64,000 bases of DNA from Comamonadaceae bacterium PBBC1 (GTDB lineage: Bacteria; Pseudomonadota; Gammaproteobacteria; Burkholderiales; Burkholderiaceae_C). Positions 16,046-25,009 of this stretch are shown in pieces. The position numbers and the translations under genes are program-made. The stretch lies in assembly GCA_002256145.1 (NCBI GenBank), contig NKIP01000005.1:3618-67617 (forward strand). The letters are read 5' to 3'. Position 1 is the first letter of the stretch. Each line of letters opens with the position of its first letter. The notes below the pieces were generated by a model. The model saw nothing but the letters and a program-made list of their open reading frames with translations. It did not search any database and was not told where the DNA came from.

Positions 16046-16870
16046 GTGGATCTGATCTTGTTGTTGAAAGCCGCCGTGATGGGCGTGGTCGAGGGTTTGA
16101 CCGAGTTCTTGCCGATCTCGTCCACCGGGCATTTGATTTTGGCAGGGGCCTTGCTGGGCTTTGACGATGACAAGGCCAAGGTGTTTGACATCGCGATCCA
16201 GACGGGCGCGATTTTGGCGGTGATCATTGTGTACTGGCAAAAGATCAGCAGCACGGTTCGCGCCTTGCCACGCAGTGCCGATGCCCAGCGCTTTGCCTTG
16301 AATGTGTTTATTGCTTTTGTGCCCGCCGTTATTTTGGGTTTGCTGTTTGGCAAAGCGATCAAGGCCAACCTGTTCACGCCTGAGGTGGTGGCCACCACGT
16401 TCATCATTGGCGGCTTCATCATCTTGTGGGCCGAGCGACGCCCCGCCAGCAAAGTGCGCATTCACGAGGTGGAGGACATGCGGGGGCGCGATGCGCTCAA
16501 GGTGGGCCTGGTGCAGTGCCTGGCCATGATTCCGGGCACCAGCCGCAGTGGCGCAACCATCATCGGCGGCATGCTGCTGGGCATGTCGCGCAAGGCAGCG
16601 ACCGATTTTTCTTTTTACCTGGCCATTCCCACGCTGATTGGGGCCGGGGCTTACAGCCTGTACAAAGACCGCGCCTTGCTCAGCCTGGCCGATGCGCCCA
16701 TGTTTGCGGTGGGCTTGGTGTTCTCGTTTTTGAGCGCTTGGGTGTGCGTGCGTTGGCTGCTCAAGTTCATCTCGACCAACAGCTTCGAGGTGTTTGCATG
16801 GTACCGGATCGTGTTCGGTCTGGTGGTGCTGGGCACCAGCTACAGCGGCCTGGTGAGCTGGGCGGCGTGA
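16046..16870 (+). CDS. uppP: Undecaprenyl-diphosphatase
   Basis: 274 residues from a GTG at 16046 with GAGGAG at 16035-16040. [32 protein letters not shown] contains the E...PISS..H active-site motif and [22 protein letters not shown] the second P-G-(T/S)-S-R-S-G motif of the BacA/UppP family. It is an integral membrane enzyme that recycles undecaprenyl pyrophosphate to the monophosphate carrier for peptidoglycan synthesis and confers bacitracin tolerance when overproduced. Monocistronic. Confidence 0.96.
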   Translation: MDLILLLKAAVMGVVEGLTEFLPISSTGHLILAGALLGFDDDKAKVFDIAIQTGAILAVIIVYWQKISSTVRALPRSADAQRFALNVFIAFVPAVILGLLFGKAIKANLFTPEVVATTFIIGGFIILWAERRPASKVRIHEVEDMRGRDALKVGLVQCLAMIPGTSRSGATIIGGMLLGMSRKAATDFSFYLAIPTLIGAGAYSLYKDRALLSLADAPMFAVGLVFSFLSAWVCVRWLLKFISTNSFEVFAWYRIVFGLVVLGTSYSGLVSWAA

Positions 16871-16896
16871 GATCGGCTGCCGACGGGCGTTGACCC

Positions 16897-16976
16897 CTGC
16901 AGGAGCTCACCCCTGTGGGCGATGGCTTGCAGCGCGTGTGCCACGCCCTTCGCCCACGGGGTGGGCTCCTGCAAAA
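16897..16976. repeat. Inverted pair of REP palindromes
   Basis: Forward copy (GCAGGAGCTCACCCCTGTGG, about 16899-16922) and inverted copy (TCGCCCACGGGGTGGGCTCC, about 16950-16970) downstream of uppP and facing the convergent hydrolase gene; could act as a bidirectional terminator-like structure. Confidence 0.82.
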
Positions 16977-17019
16977 CGCAAGGTGGACTCTGTTGTGGAG
17001 GCGGCCCACGGCCTGCAGA

Positions 17020-17823
17020 TCAAGCCCCGATGTTGCGCAGCGATGCCTCGATGGCTGCTGCGGTGGCCAGCGGTTTTTCCATGGGAAACAGGTGTGAGCC
17101 GTCAAGCATCATGATGCGGCCCTTGACCACCTTGTGGGTCAGCTCAGCACCCGCTTGGCGCATTTCGACGGAATGGGTGCCGCCGATGAAGGCCGCAGGG
17201 CATTTGAGGGGCTTGCGTTTGAGCAGGCTGTCGAGTTTGTGCGGCAAGCTGTTGTAAATGGCGGTTTCCACATTGCGGTCAAAACTGAGTACACGCTGGC
17301 CATCGGCATCGTGTGTGCCGTGTTCAATGTAGTCACGCAGCACCTGCGGTTCCCAGCGGGCAAATGTTTTTTTCTGCTGGAAACTTTCCAGCGCACTTTG
17401 TGCATCGGGCCATTGGTGGCGGCGTTTTTGGCTGATGCGACCGGGGGACAGGGCTCCAATCAGGGGTGTGCGCTTGGCCAAGCCCACCGTGGTGGCCCGC
17501 CAGCCGCCCAGCACGGGTGAGTCGATCAGCAGCACGCCACGCGCCAGTTCGGGGTGGCGGGCGGCGCACATCAAACTCAAAATGCCGCCCAGTGAGTGGC
17601 CGACCAAAAAGGCTGGTTTCCCGTCGCTTTGCTTGTCCCGCGCAAAGTCGGCCAGTTGCTCCACCAGGTGGGGCCAGTTGTTGGTCACCGGGTACTTGGG
17701 GTCGTGGCCGTACATTTCCACCGCATCGACCTGAAAGCCGCGCTGGCGCAGGTTGTCCAGCATGACGCGGTAGGTGCTGGCCGGAAAGCTGTTGCCGTGC
17801 GAGAAGATGATGCGGGCGTTCAT
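17020..17823 (-). CDS. Alpha/beta-hydrolase
   Basis: 267 residues. ARIIFSHGNSFPASTYRVML (oxyanion HG), PAFLVGHSLGGILSLMCAARHP (nucleophile elbow GHSLGG), LLIDSPVLGG, and MMLDGSHLFPMEKPLATA (catalytic His). The start ATG overlaps the stop of the proteasome-like gene by one base (ATGA), so the pair is translationally coupled. The family includes esterases and haloperoxidase-like enzymes; the substrate cannot be told. Confidence 0.85.
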   Translation of the reverse strand: MNARIIFSHGNSFPASTYRVMLDNLRQRGFQVDAVEMYGHDPKYPVTNNWPHLVEQLADFARDKQSDGKPAFLVGHSLGGILSLMCAARHPELARGVLLIDSPVLGGWRATTVGLAKRTPLIGALSPGRISQKRRHQWPDAQSALESFQQKKTFARWEPQVLRDYIEHGTHDADGQRVLSFDRNVETAIYNSLPHKLDSLLKRKPLKCPAAFIGGTHSVEMRQAGAELTHKVVKGRIMMLDGSHLFPMEKPLATAAAIEASLRNIGA

Positions 17824-18650
17824 CAGATCAGCTTTTCTTCGGGGGTGGTGATTTTCTTGAGCAAGGCGTTGCGCACGGGTGGCACCATGAGCGGGACCTC
17901 GGTCGCGCCGCCATGCCACATCGGGTCTTCGATGCTGTCGAACATCTGGCGCAGCTTGTCTCCCCAGCTGGAGCGCAGCATCTGAAAGTAGGGGTTGTGC
18001 TCGTCGATGCACATGATGCGATCGGTGTGCAGGCTGCCCGCTTTGTAAACCACCATGTCCAGCGGCAGGCCCACCGACAGGTTGGATTTGAGGGTCGAGT
18101 CCATCGAGACCAGGGCGCATTTGGCGGCTTCGTCCAGGGGGGTGTTGGGGGTGATGACGCGGTCGAGCACGGGTTTGCCGTATTTGGATTCGCCAATCTG
18201 GAAGTAGGGCGTTTCGTCGGTGGCTTCGATGAAGTTGCCGGGCGAATAGACCTGAAACAGGCGCATGCCTTCGCCGCCGATTTGTCCGCCGAAGATCATG
18301 GACACGTTGAACTCCACGCCCGAGGCGCGAAGGGCGGCTGCGTCGCGCTCGTACACGCGGCGCACGGCCGCGCCCAGCACGCGGGTGGCGTCGAACATGC
18401 TTTTCGCGTTCCAGATGGTCAGGGGTTCGTCTTGCCCGGGTTCGACCAATTTTTCGATTTGCAGCACCTCGCGCACCGACTGCGAAATGCTCAGGTTGCC
18501 CGCTGACAACAGCGTCATGAAGCGGTCGCCCACTTTTTCATAGACGATCATTTTGCGGAAGGTGCTGATCTGGTCCAAGCCCGCGTTGGTGCGGGAGTCT
18601 GACAAAAACACCAAACCGGCGCGGGTTTTAACGGCTACGCAATAAGTCAT
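17823..18650 (-). CDS. Proteasome-type peptidase (Anbu / beta-proteobacterial proteasome homologue)
   Basis: 275 residues. MTYCVAVKTRAGLVFLSDSRTNAGLDQISTFRKMIVYE is the Anbu-like start of the Ntn-hydrolase fold; Thr2 after Met removal would be the nucleophile and the conserved Asp (SDSR) and Lys33-region residues follow. Known Anbu proteins form open dodecameric rings. In many genomes anbu sits with an alpha-E, a transglutaminase-like and an ATP-grasp gene; here the partner is instead an alpha/beta-hydrolase, and mutS lies 11 bp upstream in the same direction. Confidence 0.88.
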   Translation of the reverse strand: MTYCVAVKTRAGLVFLSDSRTNAGLDQISTFRKMIVYEKVGDRFMTLLSAGNLSISQSVREVLQIEKLVEPGQDEPLTIWNAKSMFDATRVLGAAVRRVYERDAAALRASGVEFNVSMIFGGQIGGEGMRLFQVYSPGNFIEATDETPYFQIGESKYGKPVLDRVITPNTPLDEAAKCALVSMDSTLKSNLSVGLPLDMVVYKAGSLHTDRIMCIDEHNPYFQMLRSSWGDKLRQMFDSIEDPMWHGGATEVPLMVPPVRNALLKKITTPEEKLI

Positions 18651-18661
18651 GTGGGGGCTCT

Positions 18662-21322
18662 TTAGGTTTTGGGCAGCAGGCGCTGCAAGGCATACAGGGC
18701 ATCGAGCGCTTCGCGGGGGCTGAGCGCGTCGGGGTTGATTTGGGCCAGTGCCACTTCGATGGGGCTGGGGCCGGTGGCTTCGGATTCGGGCGGGGCGGCA
18801 AACAGGTCCACCTGCTGGCGGCTTTCATTGGCTCCGGCCTCCAACGCGCTCAGTGCGTGGCGGGCGTGGTTGAGCACGGCCGCGGGCATGCCCGCCAGCC
18901 GCGCCACTTGCACGCCGTAGCTTTTGCTGGCCGGGCCGGCTTGCAGCTCGTGCAGGAACACAATCGACGCGCCCGATTCGGCGGCGCTCACATGCATGTT
19001 GACGGCGGCGGTGTGTGTGGCCGGGAACTCGGTGAGCTCGAAGTAGTGCGTGGCAAACAGGGCAAAGGCCTGAGTCTTGTTGTGCAGGTGCGTGGCAATG
19101 CCGCTGGCCAGCGCCAGGCCGTCAAAGGTGGAGGTGCCTCGACCGATCTCGTCCATCAGCACCAGGCTGTGCGGCGTGGCGCTGTGCAGAATTTGCGCGG
19201 CCTCGGTCATCTCCAGCATGAAGGTCGATTGGGCGTTGGCCAGGTCGTCGGCCGCACCGATGCGCGTGTGAATGGCGTCGATCGGTCCCAGGCGACAGCG
19301 GCTGGCGGGCACATGGCTGCCGATGCTGGCCAAGAGCACGATCAGCGCCACTTGGCGCATGTAGGTCGATTTGCCGCCCATGTTGGGGCCGGTGATGATT
19401 TGCAAGCGCTGGCGTGGCCCCAGCACCGTGTCGTTGGCGATGAAGCTCGCGCCCGACATCTGGGCCAGCCGCGCCTCGACCACCGGATGGCGGCCCTGGC
19501 GTATTTCGATGCAGGGCTCTTTGGTGAATTCGGGCGCGCACCAATTCAGTGTTAAAGATCGCTCCGTCAGTGCGCACAGCACATCGAGCGAAGCCATGGC
19601 CTGAGCCAAAGCGGTCAGCGCGGGCACATAGGGCTGCAACTGGTCGAGCAGGCCTTCGTAGAGCCACTTCTCGCGGGCCAAGGCGCGTTCTTGCGCTGAC
19701 AGGGCCTTGTCTTCGAAGGTTTTGAGCTCGGGCGTGATGAAGCGTTCGGCGTTTTTCAGGGTCTGGCGGCGGCGGTAGTCGTCAGGCACTTTGTCGAGCT
19801 GGCCTTGCGTGACTTCGATGTAAAAGCCGTGCACTTTGTTGAACTGCACGCGCAGGTTGGCAATGCCGCTGCGCTCTTTTTCGCGGGTTTCCAGGTCGAG
19901 CAAGAACGCATCGCAGTTGGTCTGGATGCCGCGCAACTCGTCCAGCTCGGCGTCCAGGCCGTCGGCGATCACGCCGCCATCGCGCACCAGGGCAGCGGGC
20001 TCTTCGAGCAGGGCCATTTGCAGCAGCTCGGCGCAGTTTGTGGGCGGTGTGAGCCAGCGGGCCATGCCGGCCAGCAAGCTGCCGGGCTCAGGCTGAAGGG
20101 CTTGCAGTTGCACTGACAACGAAGCCGCACGCGCCAACGCATGGCGCAGCGCCACCAGCTCGCGCGGGCGCACCTGGCGCAGTGCGGTGCGGGCGGTGAT
20201 GCGCTCCACGTCGCTTGCGCCTTTGAGCTGTTCGCGCAGGCTGCTCCAGGGGCCTGTGCCGCTGTCGCCGCGCAACACGGCTTGGGCTTGCAGGCGGTCC
20301 CTCGCGGCTTGGCGCTCGCGCGGTGGACTGAGCAGCCAGCTTTTGAGCAAGCGGCTGCCCATGCCGGTCATGCAGGTGTCGAGCAGGGCAAATAGCGTGG
20401 GTGAATCCGACGCGCTTTCGCCGCGCAGGGTTTGGGTCAGCTCCAGGTTGCGGCGGGTGCTGGCGGGCAAGTCAATCAGCGCGTCCGAGCGCTGCACCTG
20501 CACCCGCTGCACATGGGGCAGGCTGCGGCCTTGGGTGTGTTCGGCGTAAGTGAGCAGGGCGGCAGCGGCGGCGTGCGCGTCGGTCAAGGTGTCGGCGCTC
20601 CAGGCGGCCAGCGACGCGGCTTGCAGTTGCTCCAGCAGCTTGCGCTGGCCCAAGCCTGCGTCAAACTGAAAATCGGGCCGCATGGCAAAAGACCAGCTGC
20701 CCCGGCCTGCGGTTTTGAGGCCGCGCAGTTTTTGCTCAAACGTGGGTGTCATGCCCGCGCTGGCCAGCAGTTCGCTGGGCGCGATGCGGTCCACCCAATC
20801 GGCCAGCTCGTCCTGTGCGCATTCGGCCAGGTGCACCACGCCTTGCGTGACGCTCAGCCACGCCAGGCCACAGCGGTTTTTGCCCGCTTGGTGCACGGCC
20901 AGCAAAATCGCTTCGCTCTTGTCGGACAGCAGCTCGGTGTCGGTCAGGGTGCCGGGGGTGACCACGCGCACCACTTTGCGCTCGACCGGGCCTTTGGCCG
21001 TGGCCACGTCGCCCACTTGCTCACAAATGGCCACCGACTCGCCCAGTTTGATGAGCCGAGCCAGGTATGTTTCCATCGAATGAAAGGGCACACCGGCCAT
21101 CATCACCGGTTGTCCGGCCGACTGGCCCCGGCGAGTGAGGGTGATATCGAGCAAGCTGGCGGCTTTTTCTGCGTCGGCAAAGAACAACTCGTAAAAGTCG
21201 CCCATGCGGTAGAACACCAAGGTATCAGGAAACGCCGCCTTGATGCCCAAATATTGCTGCATCATGGGGGTGTGACCCGCGTGGTCGGCAGGGTTGGGCG
21301 CAGTGGAAATGTCGTTTGGCAT
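18662..21322 (-). CDS. mutS: DNA mismatch repair protein MutS
   Basis: 886 residues from the ATG at 21322 ([11 protein letters not shown]...). The mismatch-recognition motif DFYELF is at about residue 42-47; Walker [12 protein letters not shown] and the Walker B region [16 protein letters not shown] define the ABC ATPase, and the C-terminus ends in a beta-clamp/tetramer tail ([21 protein letters not shown]). Slightly longer than E. coli MutS. It recognises mismatches and recruits MutL. The open frame continues upstream to 21400, but homology starts after 21322. Confidence 0.97.
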   Translation of the reverse strand: MPNDISTAPNPADHAGHTPMMQQYLGIKAAFPDTLVFYRMGDFYELFFADAEKAASLLDITLTRRGQSAGQPVMMAGVPFHSMETYLARLIKLGESVAICEQVGDVATAKGPVERKVVRVVTPGTLTDTELLSDKSEAILLAVHQAGKNRCGLAWLSVTQGVVHLAECAQDELADWVDRIAPSELLASAGMTPTFEQKLRGLKTAGRGSWSFAMRPDFQFDAGLGQRKLLEQLQAASLAAWSADTLTDAHAAAAALLTYAEHTQGRSLPHVQRVQVQRSDALIDLPASTRRNLELTQTLRGESASDSPTLFALLDTCMTGMGSRLLKSWLLSPPRERQAARDRLQAQAVLRGDSGTGPWSSLREQLKGASDVERITARTALRQVRPRELVALRHALARAASLSVQLQALQPEPGSLLAGMARWLTPPTNCAELLQMALLEEPAALVRDGGVIADGLDAELDELRGIQTNCDAFLLDLETREKERSGIANLRVQFNKVHGFYIEVTQGQLDKVPDDYRRRQTLKNAERFITPELKTFEDKALSAQERALAREKWLYEGLLDQLQPYVPALTALAQAMASLDVLCALTERSLTLNWCAPEFTKEPCIEIRQGRHPVVEARLAQMSGASFIANDTVLGPRQRLQIITGPNMGGKSTYMRQVALIVLLASIGSHVPASRCRLGPIDAIHTRIGAADDLANAQSTFMLEMTEAAQILHSATPHSLVLMDEIGRGTSTFDGLALASGIATHLHNKTQAFALFATHYFELTEFPATHTAAVNMHVSAAESGASIVFLHELQAGPASKSYGVQVARLAGMPAAVLNHARHALSALEAGANESRQQVDLFAAPPESEATGPSPIEVALAQINPDALSPREALDALYALQRLLPKT

Positions 21323-21545
21323 CAGGGACTTGGCCGTCTTCAAGGGCGGTTGCCGGGTTCTATGGGGTGGGGCAAGGTGCTGCGGATCAATGAACCGCAA
21401 AGAATGGTCTGCTGAGGATCAAAAGTCCAGTGAAAACACCGTGATTCTATTCGGCAGGGTCACCCCGATGGAATTTGAACGCGGTGCACAGTCTGGCGGG
21501 GGCTTTCACAAGGGATCGGGTCACTGTGTGCGTTGGCTCACCGTG

Positions 21546-21579
21546 TTGTCATCAAATTGACTTGATGCTTTCTTAAAAT
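21546..21579 (+). promoter_or_regulatory. Pho-box promoter of ppk1
   Basis: Half-sites TTGTCAT (21546-21552) and TTGACTT (21557-21563) separated by CAAA, then 10 bp to -10 TAAAAT (21574-21579). This is the geometry of PhoB-activated promoters (7-4-7 direct repeat replacing the -35). Confidence 0.78.
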
Positions 21580-21604
21580 TTTCTTAAACCATTTGAGACA
21601 CGCT

Positions 21605-23689
21605 ATGTTGCCCCCCATAAAAATGATCTCTCCAAGTGACCACCCCTTAGGCTTACTGGACAGGGACTTGAGCATCCTTGCTTTCAATGAGCGAGTGCTG
21701 GACTGGGCAGATCGGCCCGAAGTGCCCGTGTTGGAACGCTTGCGTTATTTGTGCATTGTGTCGTCGAATTTGGACGAATTTTTTGAGGTGCGTGCCGAAC
21801 CTCATGTCATGGGCAGCCTTCAAGAACTGAAATCAGGTCTTTACACCGACCAGACGCTCGCTGCGATTGCGGAAAAAGCCAATGCCATGGTGGCCCGCCA
21901 ATATGCGCTCTACAACGAGGCGTTGTTGCCTGCCTTGCAACACAAGGGTTACCGCATTTTGTCGCATGGCGAACGCAACGCGGCGCAGCGGCGTTGGGTG
22001 CAAAGCTATTTCCATCGAGAGGTTCAACCTTTGTTGGTGCCGGTGGGTCTGGACCCGGCCCATCCTTTTCCGCAGGTGGCCAACAAGTCATTGAACTTTA
22101 TTGTGCAGTTGTCGGGCAAAGATGCCTTTGGCCGGTCCAACGAAATTGCCATTGTCAAAGTGCCGCGTGTGCTGCCCCGTTTGATACCGCTGCCAGCCAA
22201 GGTGTGTGATGGCAGCACGGCCTACGTGTTGCTGTCGAGTGTGATTCGTGCCCATTTGGCGGAGTTGTTTCATGGGCGCGAAGTGGGGCAGTTTTCACAG
22301 TTTCGGGTCACGCGTCATTCAGATTTGGCGGTCGATGAAGACGAGATCGCCAACTTGCGCATGGCTTTGCGCCAGGGTTTGCAGCATCGGCATTACGGTC
22401 AAGCGGTGCGCCTGGAGGTGTCGGCCAACTGCGCGCCACGTTTGGTTGAGTTTTTGCGCAAGGAATTTCAGTTGCCCGAACACGCTGTTTACCGTGTCAA
22501 TGGCCCGGTGAATTTGGTGCGTTTGATGCAGTTGATCGATTTGATCAATGCCCCTGAATTGCTGTTTGCCCCTTACAAAGCGAGCTTTCCTGCACAGTTG
22601 CCGCAACACGGCTCCATTTTTAACCGGTTGAAAACGGGCGATGTGATGATTCACCAGCCCTTTGAAACCTTCGATGGTGTTTTGGCCTTTTTGCGTGAAG
22701 CCGTCATGGACCCGCAAGTGTTGGCCATCAAACAAACCATTTACCGTGCAGGCAGCGACACCACCATGATGGATTTGCTGCGCGAGGCCGTGCGGCGTGG
22801 CAAAGAGGTCACAGCAGTGGTAGAACTCAAAGCCCGTTTTGACGAAGAAGCCAACATCAATTGGGCCGAGCAATTGGAATCGATTGGTGCGCAAGTGGTC
22901 TACGGCATTGTGGGGCTCAAAACGCACGCCAAGATGCTGTTGGTCACCCGCAGGGAGGGGCGGTTTTTGCGCCGTTATGGCCACATGTCCACCGGCAACT
23001 ACAACCGCAAAACCGCCGCTTTGTACACCGACATCAGTTACCTGACCGCCGATGCGGCACTGACCCAGGACATGGACCACCTGTTTGGACATCTGGCCAG
23101 CCAAAGCGAATTGCCCAAGATGAAGCGCTTGCTGGTGGCCCCGTTTCAATTGCACGAAGACATGTTGTCGCGCATTGCCGATGTGGGAAAAGCCGCCATG
23201 AAGGGTGCCATGGCGCGCATTGTGATCAAAATGAACGCCTTGACCGACGTGCCTTTGATGGAGGCATTGCTGGATGCCGGTCAAAAAGGTGCAAAGATCG
23301 ATTTGATTGTGCGCGGTGCCTGCATGCTTGCGGCAGGTGTGAAGGGGCAAAGCGAGAACATTCGGGTCCGCTCGGTGATCGGCCGGTTTTTGGAGCATTC
23401 GCGTGTCTTTTACTTTTGTGCCGATCAGGATGAATCCTTGTACTTGTCCAGCGCCGATTGGATGAGCCGCAACATGACACGCCGCATCGAGCTGGCTTGG
23501 CCTGTGGTCGATCCCGTGCTGCGTCAGCGCCTGATTGACGAGTGTTTGATTGCCTACCTGCACGATGAGCGCGATGCCTGGGACTTGGCGCCCGATGGTC
23601 AGTACCATCGGGTGGGCCTGAAGGCCCCAGGGCATGGTGCGCAAAACGCCCTCATGCAGCGTTACGGTGCTGCCCAGCCCAGGAGTTGA
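21605..23689 (+). CDS. ppk1: Polyphosphate kinase 1
   Basis: 694 residues from the ATG at 21605; ATG 21623 is an alternative and neither has a clear ribosome-binding site. LLDRDLSILAFNERVLDWA and NLDEFFEVRAEPH are the PPK N-terminal domain; IKQTIYRAGSD, the autophosphorylated His in GLKTHAKMLLVTRREG and YGHMSTGNYNRKTA belong to the two phospholipase-D-like catalytic domains. PPK1 reversibly polymerises the gamma-phosphate of ATP into polyphosphate. A Pho box precedes it and sixA follows in the same unit, consistent with induction under Pi limitation. Confidence 0.97.
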   Translation: MLPPIKMISPSDHPLGLLDRDLSILAFNERVLDWADRPEVPVLERLRYLCIVSSNLDEFFEVRAEPHVMGSLQELKSGLYTDQTLAAIAEKANAMVARQYALYNEALLPALQHKGYRILSHGERNAAQRRWVQSYFHREVQPLLVPVGLDPAHPFPQVANKSLNFIVQLSGKDAFGRSNEIAIVKVPRVLPRLIPLPAKVCDGSTAYVLLSSVIRAHLAELFHGREVGQFSQFRVTRHSDLAVDEDEIANLRMALRQGLQHRHYGQAVRLEVSANCAPRLVEFLRKEFQLPEHAVYRVNGPVNLVRLMQLIDLINAPELLFAPYKASFPAQLPQHGSIFNRLKTGDVMIHQPFETFDGVLAFLREAVMDPQVLAIKQTIYRAGSDTTMMDLLREAVRRGKEVTAVVELKARFDEEANINWAEQLESIGAQVVYGIVGLKTHAKMLLVTRREGRFLRRYGHMSTGNYNRKTAALYTDISYLTADAALTQDMDHLFGHLASQSELPKMKRLLVAPFQLHEDMLSRIADVGKAAMKGAMARIVIKMNALTDVPLMEALLDAGQKGAKIDLIVRGACMLAAGVKGQSENIRVRSVIGRFLEHSRVFYFCADQDESLYLSSADWMSRNMTRRIELAWPVVDPVLRQRLIDECLIAYLHDERDAWDLAPDGQYHRVGLKAPGHGAQNALMQRYGAAQPRS

Positions 23690-23694
23690 GTGCC

Positions 23695-24156
23695 ATGGAT
23701 TTGATTGTCTGGCGTCATGCCGAAGCGAGCGAAGCCCAAGCCGATGAAGACGACATGCTCAGGGCCTTGACGCCTCGGGGCAAAAAACAAGCCGAGCGCA
23801 CGGCGCAATGGCTGGAACGCCAGTTACCGCAAGGGACTCGAATATTGAGCAGTCCCGCGCTCAGGGCCGAACAAACCGTTCGGTATTTAGGGCGCAAATA
23901 CAAAGTTCGCGACGCTTTGTCACCGGGCGCTTCCGTTCAGGATTTGTTGGAATCGGCCGGTTGGCCCGATGCCAAATACCCAGTGCTTTTGGTGGGCCAT
24001 CAGCCAGCCTTGGGTGGGTTGGTGGCTCACTTGTTGGGTATGCCTGAACCCGCTTGCACTGTTCGAAAATCATCGGTTTGGTGGCTGCGCCACCGCAGCC
24101 GAGAAGGTCAAAATCAGACCCTTCTCATCGCCGTGACGTGCCCCGACAAACTCTGA
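23695..24156 (+). CDS. sixA: Phosphohistidine phosphatase SixA family
   Basis: 153 residues; the ATG at 23695 has AGGAG 9 bp upstream, inside the end of ppk1. DLIVWRHAEASEAQ carries the catalytic RH motif of the histidine-phosphatase superfamily; LTPRGKKQAERTAQWL, ILSSPALRAEQTVRYL and LLVGHQPALGGLVAHLLG are the remaining SixA signatures. It begins 5 bp after ppk1, so the two are co-transcribed; a role in removing phosphate from His-phosphorylated proteins is known for the family. Confidence 0.92.
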   Translation: MDLIVWRHAEASEAQADEDDMLRALTPRGKKQAERTAQWLERQLPQGTRILSSPALRAEQTVRYLGRKYKVRDALSPGASVQDLLESAGWPDAKYPVLLVGHQPALGGLVAHLLGMPEPACTVRKSSVWWLRHRSREGQNQTLLIAVTCPDKL

Positions 24157-24162
24157 GGGTTT

Positions 24163-24786
24163 TCAGTCTTTGGCAGGACGACCTGTTTTGATGGTCGGGA
24201 CGCTGGCCAAAGCTTTCTTGAACGGCGCATCGGTCAAACCCGACAATGCCTGCAGACCGGCGCGGATGAGTTCACTCTTTTTGACATCGACGCCCAATGC
24301 CATGGCGCGTTTTTTCATGTCTGCAATTTGCAGCAATTCGGTTTTTGGCAAAGTGAAGCTGTCACGCACCACTTTGACTTTTTTCTCTTTGGCAGGCTTG
24401 ACGGATTCAACGTTCGCTGCTTTGGCCTTGGGCTTGACGGATTTGGCAAGTGGCTTGACCGCTTTGGCATCAGGCTTTGCAGTTTTTGTTTTAGCCTTCA
24501 CCACTTCAGGCTGGGCTTGGGTACTGACAGCTTTGGCTTTTTTTGCAGTCGCAGGTGCAGGTGCAGATTTGGGGGCGGGTGCAGAAATTTTGGTTTTTGC
24601 AGCGGCTTGGCCGTGATCGACTTGGGGTGCAGTGACCTTGCTTGGGGTGGATTTGGCGGGTGCGGCTTTGGCTGATGAGGCTTTGGTCGATTTGCCAGAT
24701 GTCTGGGCTGATGCCACGGGCATGTCGGTGATGGTTGCCGTGGCGGTGTTCTCGCTGGCCTTGGCGGTGGTGGTGTTTTGCATCAT
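24163..24786 (-). CDS. Lys/Ala/Pro-rich histone H1-like protein with a C-terminal RHH-like domain
   Basis: 207 residues (ATG 24786, or 24783). Residues 1-140 are low-complexity Ala/Lys/Thr/Pro (KAAPAKSTPSKV, KAVKPLAKSVKPKAKA), like histone H1 tails. The last 65 residues are ordered: VVRDSFTLPKTELLQIADMKKRAMALGVDVKKSELIRAGLQALSGLTDAPFKKAL, which resembles a ribbon-helix-helix or phasin-like helical motif. It lies convergent with ppk1-sixA and directly downstream of ppx, on the same strand as ppx. P. aeruginosa AlgP, an H1-like protein, is reported at polyphosphate granules, so a granule or nucleoid role is a reasonable inference, not proven. Confidence 0.7.
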   Translation of the reverse strand: MMQNTTTAKASENTATATITDMPVASAQTSGKSTKASSAKAAPAKSTPSKVTAPQVDHGQAAAKTKISAPAPKSAPAPATAKKAKAVSTQAQPEVVKAKTKTAKPDAKAVKPLAKSVKPKAKAANVESVKPAKEKKVKVVRDSFTLPKTELLQIADMKKRAMALGVDVKKSELIRAGLQALSGLTDAPFKKALASVPTIKTGRPAKD

Positions 24787-25009
24787 GGTTTAACTTTGAA
24801 AATTAACAGTGCATACAGTTTATACCGTTCAATGAATTCATACAAGCACCCGACCCGCGTGGGTAAGCGGGCCCGTGTTTGTGCTCAAGCCAGCCCTGCT
24901 GGCAGCAAAACAGTGTGTGCACCCATGCGGGGCTTGATCACTTGCGGGGCAAGCGCTTAAACGAGAAACAGTGAATCTCCCAACGCCCAACGCCCAACGA
25001 CCAAGGTTC

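Noticed and set aside
15839..16465. Upstream extension of the DUF2306 frame over uppP
   Set aside because: Antisense shadow of uppP; the GTG at 15838 has a proper ribosome-binding site and starts the homology.
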